Shown here: one piece after another, positions 1-5,203 of the stretch
Numbering within the stretch: the stretch's first letter is position 1
Layout of the letters: every line of letters begins with the position of its first letter
Program-made: the position numbers and the translations under genes
The notes under the pieces: generated by a model
The model's database searches: none
What the model was told of the DNA's origin: nothing
What the model saw: only the letters and a program-made list of their open reading frames with translations
Assembly: GCA_020346805.1 (NCBI GenBank)
Contig: CP070790.1
Location: 620,694-625,896, forward strand
Source: Planctomycetota bacterium
GTDB taxonomy: Bacteria; Planctomycetota; Phycisphaerae; UBA1845; PWPN01
Reading direction: 5' to 3'
DNA: 5,203 bases

Positions 1-1805
1 ACAATTGCAGCCACCAGGGAAGCTTCGATCCAGTTGAGGTTCCAGCCGGCCGAGTCGATAGCCCTCCGTAAAATCTGGGGACCAGCGTTGAATATAACCT
101 CGGGGATGGTAACGTTATCCCAGGTTTGCCATCCACCGGTTGGGCCGAAGCTCACCGGGCCGGTGGCGTCTACGCCGTTTGCTTCAATATGAAATGTTCC
201 GCCTGCCGACAAGGAAGCCACTCGCACATTGATATCATAAATGCCATATAAATTAACATCGACGGTATATTCAAGCCATTCACCGTCTTCCGTCCATCCT
301 ATACAGTATCCGCCGCCGGTATCGGCAGCGGTGGTAATATCCACATCATCGCTGCGATACTCGCCGCCGGCATTGCCCGATGAAGTGTCGTGGTAGGCAA
401 TAGCCTCTCCGCCGATGTCATAATCTTCAGCCTGGGCCGTCCCCGGAATAGCAGCAGGCGTGCCATTATACGGCTCCTGATCATAAGAAATATACAAAAT
501 CCAATCGTCGGTATCGGGAGCATTGAATGTGGGGCCGATGCCGGCAGGCTGGGTTGCTCCATCGCGAGGATTGAACCAGGTGGCCGAATAATACGAAGGC
601 AGCCCGGAAACTGTGGTACCGCCCCCGGAGATCAAATAAATGATGTATTCATCCCCAGAGCGGGCATAACACCAGCCATTGGTTAACACGCCGTCCGATG
701 GGAACATACCCTGCAGGTTTACCGACAAATCGGAAAGGAACTTGTGGACATAGCCCATGTATTGCATACCCTCGGCAATATCGGAGGAATTCAGGGTGCT
801 TAATTCGCCCATGCTCAGTTGGAAGTAGTCGTTGTGGGCACCGGCGGTCAATGCCGCCCAGGCTCTTTTTCGGCGATCGTGCTTACTCAAGTAGTGGTCG
901 CCGGTGTCGTTATCCGCAATCAACACCTCATTGTCAGCAAAACTAGCCACCAAATCGGTATGCAACAGCGGTATATTACCTACATTGGTATTACCGGGAC
1001 AATTCTGATGATCGGGCAAATCCACCGGCATGCAGACATGATTGTATCCTCTGATCGCTAACTCATAAGATTTCAAATAATTACCCAACGGCTTAGCCCA
1101 GGATTCGTAATATGGCTTAGGCTCGTTGCAGACTTCCCAAACGATATTCGGCAGGTCGCCCAGTCGATCCACCACTTCACGTATCATTGTTTTATGGTAG
1201 TCATAAACGGCATGGGTAGTGCTGTGCCAATTGGCCTCTGTTCCCACATCCAAACCATTAATATTATTCTGACCTATATAAAAATCATACTTCAAGCCCC
1301 AACCGACTCCATGATCCCACTTGTTGATGTGCCAGCTCTCCAAAATACACAGTTGGACAACGATGCCTTTGGAGTCGGCGTCCTGAATAACATTTCGCCA
1401 GTAATCAAAGTGTGAATTATTGAAATAGCTTATATCGAATTTATTTCCACCGTCTGCCGCTCCTGGCGTACTGGAGCGATTATAAGGTAGCGTTTCATGG
1501 TTTTTTGAAGCGGCATAGGGCTGGCCGAAGGTAAAGACACAACGATAATAATTGATGCCGTATGTTTGTAACTTGTTGTGTAAGGTCTGGTAATAGGTCT
1601 GCAAACTCGATCCATCTGTCCGCAGGGTTAGTGCGGCCAGATTGGGGTAGGTACCCGAGGGATACCATTGCTGGCCATCGATTACAAAACGATGCGGATC
1701 GACCGCGTCTAACTGAGGAGTACCTGACGGTAACTGGGCCATTAGGACATAAGGATTTAGGAATGAGATGACAAGAAAGATCAACAAAGTGCCAAGACGT
1801 TTCAT
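1..1805 (-). CDS. Secreted clan-A (GH5-like) glycoside hydrolase with CBM6 module, 3' end beyond window
   Basis: Translating the minus strand from the ATG at 1805 gives 601 residues with no stop, so the C-terminus lies left of the window. Residues 1-23 are a signal peptide (MKR, hydrophobic core, cut after VLMA), implying export. Residues about 30-340 look like a TIM-barrel glycosidase: W223-EVC-N227-E228-P229 is the Asn-Glu-Pro signature of clan GH-A, with E228 the expected acid/base. The second catalytic acid is unclear; D298 or D300 (ADND) and E334 (SMGEL) are candidates. Residues about 383-440 form a small beta domain ending in ATWFNPRDG and DDWILYI, as seen after DUF4038-type barrels. 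Residues about 453-594 are a family 6 carbohydrate-binding module: AEDYD at 459-463, then EWLEYTV, GGWQTW and a terminal NLNWIE. The start is supported by AAGAAGGA seven bases upstream. Substrate cannot be named; CBM6 relatives bind xylan, beta-glucans or agarose. The sequence does not settle GH5 against a related clan-A family. Confidence 0.9.
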   Translation of the reverse strand, partial: MKRLGTLLIFLVISFLNPYVLMAQLPSGTPQLDAVDPHRFVIDGQQWYPSGTYPNLAALTLRTDGSSLQTYYQTLHNKLQTYGINYYRCVFTFGQPYAASKNHETLPYNRSSTPGAADGGNKFDISYFNNSHFDYWRNVIQDADSKGIVVQLCILESWHINKWDHGVGWGLKYDFYIGQNNINGLDVGTEANWHSTTHAVYDYHKTMIREVVDRLGDLPNIVWEVCNEPKPYYESWAKPLGNYLKSYELAIRGYNHVCMPVDLPDHQNCPGNTNVGNIPLLHTDLVASFADNEVLIADNDTGDHYLSKHDRRKRAWAALTAGAHNDYFQLSMGELSTLNSSDIAEGMQYMGYVHKFLSDLSVNLQGMFPSDGVLTNGWCYARSGDEYIIYLISGGGTTVSGLPSYYSATWFNPRDGATQPAGIGPTFNAPDTDDWILYISYDQEPYNGTPAAIPGTAQAEDYDIGGEAIAYHDTSSGNAGGEYRSDDVDITTAADTGGGYCIGWTEDGEWLEYTVDVNLYGIYDINVRVASLSAGGTFHIEANGVDATGPVSFGPTGGWQTWDNVTIPEVIFNAGPQILRRAIDSAGWNLNWIEASLVAAI

Positions 1806-1839
1806 GTATTAATCCTTCTTCACAACCTCCTTATAACTA
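1806..1839 (-). promoter_or_regulatory. 34-base intergenic gap with two Shine-Dalgarno-like sites
   Basis: Read on the minus strand, this gap holds AAGGAGG (1832-1826) and AAGAAGGA (1820-1813) ahead of the ATG at 1805. The second lies seven bases from the ATG, the normal distance, and is the likely ribosome binding site. The first is a better match to the anti-Shine-Dalgarno sequence but is 20 bases away. It may act as a standby site or be left over from an older start. No hairpin with a T-run is visible, so read-through from the upstream gene is expected. Confidence 0.6.
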
Positions 1840-2640
1840 TTATAAACATAACGGCGGCCGATTGGAACCACTCATACAGTTTTCAAATATATTAAAATCA
1901 CCCTGGTCCACATCAGTATCGTCATCAAAATCCGCATCCTGACAGTCGGGATCGGTCTGAGGGATACCAATCCCGCTCATACATAGCTGGAGATGACCGA
2001 AGTCTTCCTGATCCACGTCGCCGTCGATGTCAAAATCTCCGGGAGCCGGCAGAGACAAAGTGGCTGCATTTGAAGCGGTACTGCCTCCTGCGTTGCTGAC
2101 TACACAATGATACTCTCCTTCCTCGGATTCCTGGCAATCGGATATTTCAAGAGTATCCATTGTGGCCCCGGAAATATTTCCTCCATCGCTCACAAACTCG
2201 CCGTCCTTATACCACTGGTAGCCAAGTGTGCCTTGGCCCGCAGCCGACACTGAAAATTGGGCCGTACTGCCGCGGGGTACCAACTGAGATTGTGGATGTT
2301 GAGTAATAGTTGGCGGATTAATGGTCGGGGCCTGCACGATCACATTCTTGCCATGTATATCGCCAAACCAGCGCACCAGTTCACGAAGCATCTGCCAATC
2401 GGTTAGATAGGTACCCGCCGTTGCCGGTGCCGTCATCTGAAAAGTGTATGTATATTGTTCGCCGGGCTTGACCGACATGCCCTGGGGCAACAAATGGCGG
2501 GTGCTGGCAAAGGGATCGTTATTGCCTACCGCTCCCAGTTTATAATCTTCGTCTCGCGTCCAGGTCAAGGCCCCGCTGTTCCTCATGGTCACCGCAACCA
2601 CCCGCTGCTCATTGGTAACCATCGAGTCAGGAATGGTGCT
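1840..2640 (-). repeat. Direct repeat copy A: C-terminal NBR1-Ig / Ig / dockerin-like cassette
   Basis: This is the last 266 codons plus stop of the 759-residue gene. It aligns without a gap to 4172-4972 at a constant offset of 2332 bases. Hand-counted protein identity is 71 of 108 residues in the NBR1-type domain, 66 of 90 in the Ig domain and 53 of 68 in the dockerin-like part, or 190 of 266 overall. Exact DNA matches reach 26 bases (1934-1959 against 4266-4291). Similarity fades upstream of the residues STIP, where the two proteins become different. Confidence 0.9.
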
Positions 2641-4119
2641 GCCGACAAACTCCGCATCGTACAAATCCACCACATGGCTGGGGACAAACTGGGCCACAAA
2701 ATCAACTAACGTATATGTCTGGGTATAAGCCTGTGTTTCCGGAACGGCCGTAGGTATGGTCTCCCAGCTGACGTGATCGTACACATCGGGTTGACCACCC
2801 ACATTGCGATAGTCGTTACCCTGCCTCATCACGTCGTTATACCAATCCGCATCATTCAAACTACGTGTATGCGGCGCACACCAGTATGCCAGGCTGAACG
2901 GAACACCCCGTGTCCTACAATAGTTCTCCAGCGACTTAACCTGAGACCAATTACCATCCCCAGGGAACCGCCGCCAATCGACATCCAGCAGAAATGCATC
3001 CATTCCTCTGATACCGATTGCCCCACATCCGTCGTTTACATCCCTGATCCAGCTCTGAATAGTGGATATCGAAAGATGGGGATAGGGTGACCATTCGAAT
3101 ATTTGCATATCCGGGTAATTTGTCCGCACCAGGCTATACCATTCAACCACCTCCGCCAGGGCATTTGCATAATTGGATTGCAGAGTCGTCCCCCAGCAAT
3201 GATATTGGATGGCTTTGGACAGTGAGTGATCGTTGGTAATAATATCTACCCGTCCCCCGTTGTTGAATATGCGGCCTATAAGATTGTTGCTGGTGTTGTT
3301 AAAAGCCACCTGGCTATCGCAGGTCCACCCGGGAATGGCCCCATCCTCCATGGAAAAAAGCAAGTCCCATTCCTGGATCATTCCCATCCAGGTCTGAATT
3401 TCCTGATCTGTCCAACCTCCGTAGGCAATGTCCATGCTTGCTATACCAAAAATATCCGTCTCTGCCCGGGCTTGCGGCCACTGCCCGGGATTCTCAAACA
3501 TGTCCCGTGCCTGTTCGCCATGGTGAAGACCTTGTTGATTGGGATCGTGATACCATGTTGAGGGAACCAGACGGACGCAATCGCTTTGCCCTTCACAGAA
3601 TCTCCGCACGTAAACCTGGTCAAAATAAAAATTAGTACCGCCAAAAACATTATGTATTCGGAAGTCCGCCCCATTAGCCTGCCGATCGCCGAAATAAGCG
3701 TCGGTCACGTGAAAACTCCACTCCCTCCATTTATTGCTATTAGTCAGATCGACTTCGCTGCCATTAATGTAGCTACCACTCGCGGCATCATATTGAAGCC
3801 TGAGTCGCCCGGTCCCCGAATCGTAATAATGAATGGTTATATAGAGATTCGGACTGTCCCCCTGAAAAGCGTAATTATTATCCACCGCAAAGTACATATA
3901 GTTATCTGTGGCAGGGTCCAGGTTCTTTCGGCAGTTCAATCCTCCGATCGTTGCCGGTGTAGTGGTGCCGTCGGCGGGCTGGACATGGGTGATGCCGGTG
4001 GAAACGTTGGTATTGCCCAAATCAATACCTACCCAATAGCCGGGTTGAGCGAATACCTGCGGACACCAAGTACCAACTACAATGAGGGCAGCGATTAAGA
4101 ATATTACTCGCCTGTTCAT
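1840..4119 (-). CDS. Secreted modular protein: beta-sandwich, unassigned TIM-barrel-like domain, NBR1-type Ig, Ig, dockerin-like tail
   Basis: This complete 759-residue protein starts at an ATG with only a weak purine-rich site (GAG and GGA) upstream. Residues 1-24 are a signal peptide (MNRR, hydrophobic core, cut after QVFA). Residues about 25-176 look like a jelly-roll domain (HYYDSGTGRLRLQYD, then GADFRIHNV and FYFDQVYV), probably carbohydrate-binding. Residues about 185-480 I cannot assign to a named family. Strands ending in acidic residues suggest a TIM-barrel hydrolase: FSMEDGAIPGW (E257), IFEWSPYP (E342) and FLLDVDW (D379, D381), then SLAYWCAP. Residues about 484-601 are an NBR1-type Ig-like domain (MRNSGALTW, PGEQYTYTFQMTAP, TDWQM, RWFGD). 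Residues 602-691 are an I-set-like Ig domain (YQWYKDG, EGEYHCVVSNAGG). Residues 692-759 are dockerin-like, with calcium loops at D695-D706 and D730-D741 and four cysteines. The enzyme role is inferred from layout and neighbours; a purely binding protein is possible. Confidence 0.93.
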   Translation of the reverse strand: MNRRVIFLIAALIVVGTWCPQVFAQPGYWVGIDLGNTNVSTGITHVQPADGTTTPATIGGLNCRKNLDPATDNYMYFAVDNNYAFQGDSPNLYITIHYYDSGTGRLRLQYDAASGSYINGSEVDLTNSNKWREWSFHVTDAYFGDRQANGADFRIHNVFGGTNFYFDQVYVRRFCEGQSDCVRLVPSTWYHDPNQQGLHHGEQARDMFENPGQWPQARAETDIFGIASMDIAYGGWTDQEIQTWMGMIQEWDLLFSMEDGAIPGWTCDSQVAFNNTSNNLIGRIFNNGGRVDIITNDHSLSKAIQYHCWGTTLQSNYANALAEVVEWYSLVRTNYPDMQIFEWSPYPHLSISTIQSWIRDVNDGCGAIGIRGMDAFLLDVDWRRFPGDGNWSQVKSLENYCRTRGVPFSLAYWCAPHTRSLNDADWYNDVMRQGNDYRNVGGQPDVYDHVSWETIPTAVPETQAYTQTYTLVDFVAQFVPSHVVDLYDAEFVGSTIPDSMVTNEQRVVAVTMRNSGALTWTRDEDYKLGAVGNNDPFASTRHLLPQGMSVKPGEQYTYTFQMTAPATAGTYLTDWQMLRELVRWFGDIHGKNVIVQAPTINPPTITQHPQSQLVPRGSTAQFSVSAAGQGTLGYQWYKDGEFVSDGGNISGATMDTLEISDCQESEEGEYHCVVSNAGGSTASNAATLSLPAPGDFDIDGDVDQEDFGHLQLCMSGIGIPQTDPDCQDADFDDDTDVDQGDFNIFENCMSGSNRPPLCL

Positions 4120-4171
4120 ATTTCCAGCTCGTTACCAGATCGGTGATACAAGAACCCCACGACTCCATTTA
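4120..4171 (-). other. 52-base intergenic gap, no clear regulatory signal
   Basis: This gap lies between the TGA of the right-hand gene and the ATG at 4119. I see no stable hairpin, T-run or convincing promoter pair. The only ribosome-binding hint is a split purine motif (GAG, then GGA) within 13 bases of the ATG, which is weak. The short gap and lack of a terminator favour co-transcription with the gene to the right. Confidence 0.5.
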
Positions 4172-4972
4172 TCATAAACATGCGGGTGGCTGATTGACCC
4201 CATTCATGCAATTGGCAAATATGGCATAATCATCCAGGTCGACATCGGTGTCGTTATTGAGGTCTGCATCCTGACAGTCGGGATCGGTCTGGGGATTTCC
4301 AATCCCGGTCATACATTCCTGAAGATGGCCGAAGTCTTCCTGATCCACATCGCCATCAATATCAAAGTCTCCGGGAGCAGGCAGCGACAAGGTAGCAATA
4401 TTTGACGGGGTGCTCCCTCCTGCATTACTTACCACGCAATGGTAGTCACCTTCATCAATGTCTTGTACGTTCGTTATCTGAAGCGCAGCAGATGTGGCTC
4501 CCGAAATATTACCGCCATTATTCAAGATTCCCCCACCCTTATACCACTGATAGGTCAGGGTTCCCTGCCCGGTAGCCGATACCGAAAACTGGGCCGTTTC
4601 ACCGCGAATCACCGTCTGGGATTGCGGATGCTGAGTAATCGTAGGCGGATCATACGGTGGTGTTTGAACGGTCACGTTCTTGGCATGAATATCACCAAAC
4701 CAGCGCTCGTTTTCATGTACCATTTGCCAATCGGTCAGGTAAGTGCCCGTCGTACCGGGTGCCGTCATGGTAAATGTAAAGGTATACTGTTCGCCGGGAT
4801 TAATAGATACCCCGGACGGCAACAAATGTCTGGTACTGGCAAACGGATCGCTATCGCCGACCGCCCCCAGTTTATGGCCGTCGTCTCTGGTCCAGATGGT
4901 CCTGCCGTTATTTTTCATGGCCACGCTGACAGTGATAATTTGGCCGGTAACCATGGTCTCGGGGATTGTGCT
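4172..4972 (-). repeat. Direct repeat copy B: C-terminal NBR1-Ig / Ig / dockerin-like cassette
   Basis: This is the partner of the cassette at 1840-2640, in the same orientation, gap-free and in the same codon frame. Conserved blocks include DPFASTRHLLP, PPTITQHPQSQ, the Ig motif YHCVVSNAGGST and the first calcium loop. The most divergent stretches are the start of the NBR1-type domain and the middle of the Ig domain. The closeness of the copies suggests duplication within this locus or a lineage, followed by divergence. Confidence 0.9.
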
Positions 4973-5203
4973 GCTTATGAATTGAGCATTATCCACCTCG
5001 TCGAGTATGCGAACTTCACTCTTGCCGGCATCCCAGCCGGCGGGAAGTGAAAAGGCGATCCGCGTAATGCCCGATCCGGGCATCCAGGTTGCACCGGTAC
5101 CGATCAATTCCCGGTTGATATCTACGTTCACACTCAGCGACTGGTTATTTGGATTACTGACGGCAATCTCAAGCTGGCCGGCAAGCTCGCGCAGCATCAC
5201 CAA
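4172..5203 (-). CDS. C-terminal part of a modular secreted protein: NBR1-type Ig, Ig, dockerin-like tail; 5' end beyond window
   Basis: The frame is open to the right edge and stops at a TGA at 4174-4172, giving 343 residues. The first codon in the window is TTG within an open frame, so the true start is almost certainly outside. Window residues about 1-67 are beta-rich (LEIAVSNPNNQSLSVNVDI, then ITRIAFSLPAGW) and may be the last beta-sandwich of an upstream catalytic unit; I do not recognise it. Residues about 70-185 are an NBR1-type Ig-like domain (MKNNGRTIWTRDD, PGEQYTFTFTMTAP, TDWQM, RWFGD). Residues 186-275 are an I-set-like Ig domain with YQWYKGG and DEGDYHCVVSNAGG. Residues 276-343 are dockerin-like: two calcium loops (DFDIDGDVDQED and DLNNDTDVDLDD) and four cysteines. 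No export signal or catalytic domain can be seen here. By analogy with its neighbour, both should lie upstream. Confidence 0.9.
   Translation of the reverse strand: MVMLRELAGQLEIAVSNPNNQSLSVNVDINRELIGTGATWMPGSGITRIAFSLPAGWDAGKSEVRILDEVDNAQFISSTIPETMVTGQIITVSVAMKNNGRTIWTRDDGHKLGAVGDSDPFASTRHLLPSGVSINPGEQYTFTFTMTAPGTTGTYLTDWQMVHENERWFGDIHAKNVTVQTPPYDPPTITQHPQSQTVIRGETAQFSVSATGQGTLTYQWYKGGGILNNGGNISGATSAALQITNVQDIDEGDYHCVVSNAGGSTPSNIATLSLPAPGDFDIDGDVDQEDFGHLQECMTGIGNPQTDPDCQDADLNNDTDVDLDDYAIFANCMNGVNQPPACL

Noticed and set aside
299..562. 87-codon minus-strand open frame in another phase
   Set aside because: It overlaps the beta-domain to CBM6 junction of the GH5-like gene, whose frame is continuous through this stretch.
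1..1805. Possible frameshift or pseudogene on the left, because no closed long frame is visible there
   Set aside because: Codon-by-codon translation of the minus strand gives one uninterrupted frame of 601 residues from 1805 to the edge. It simply lacks a stop because the window cuts it.
1839..1867. Possible internal promoter before the GH5-like gene: TATAAT at 1844-1839 with TTCCAA 17 bases upstream (minus strand)
   Set aside because: The -35 box matches only three of six bases. The TATAAT is made of the upstream gene's final TTA codon and its TAA TAG stops, so it can arise by chance in AT-rich sequence.
3586..4098. 170-codon plus-strand open frame opposite the 5' end of the 759-residue gene
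   Set aside because: It is antisense to the signal peptide and jelly-roll domain of a well-supported gene. I see no ribosome-binding site and no recognisable motif.
1840..4972. Direct repeats as ends of a composite mobile element
   Set aside because: Both copies are coding, in frame and at the same C-terminal position. There is no transposase, terminal inverted repeat or target duplication, so gene-tail duplication explains them better.
4439..5050. 203-codon plus-strand open frame opposite the right-hand gene
   Set aside because: It lies wholly antisense to a frame with recognisable NBR1-type and Ig domains. Its translation has no domain signature, and it reflects the codon pattern of the opposite strand.

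Overview
The window is 5.2 kb of densely coding DNA with three co-directional genes on the minus strand. Transcription runs from high to low coordinates. The gaps are only 52 and 34 bases and no obvious terminator is visible, so the three genes probably form one operon. Both outer genes are cut by the window edges. Each visible 5' end (two of three) encodes a signal peptide, and every protein is modular and looks built to act on polysaccharide outside the cytoplasm.

The likely source is a Planctomycetota bacterium, perhaps of the Phycisphaerae type, or a relative in the PVC group. The reason is the C-terminal module with two calcium-loop repeats (GDFDIDGDVDQEDF type) and four cysteines, which I associate with large secreted proteins of those bacteria. 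This is recognition from memory, not a database result. I see no tRNA, rRNA, CRISPR array or mobile element.

Right part (4172-5203): the C-terminal 343 residues of a gene whose start lies beyond the window. A short beta-rich piece is followed by an NBR1-type Ig-like domain, an I-set-like Ig domain and a dockerin-like module. Middle (1840-4119): a complete 759-residue secreted protein. It has a beta-sandwich N-terminal domain, a roughly 300-residue central domain that I cannot assign to a named family but that reads like a TIM-barrel hydrolase, and then the same three C-terminal modules. Left (1-1805): a secreted clan-A (GH5-like) glycoside hydrolase with a clear WEVCNEP acid/base motif, a beta-sandwich accessory domain and a CBM6 module. 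It is still open at the window edge.

The main observation is that the middle and right genes share a gap-free 266-codon C-terminal cassette, about 71% identical in protein by hand count, while their upstream parts differ. This looks like a tail attached to different catalytic fronts so that the enzymes share one location or scaffold. The second observation is the unassigned central domain of the middle gene, which could be an undescribed carbohydrate-active enzyme.
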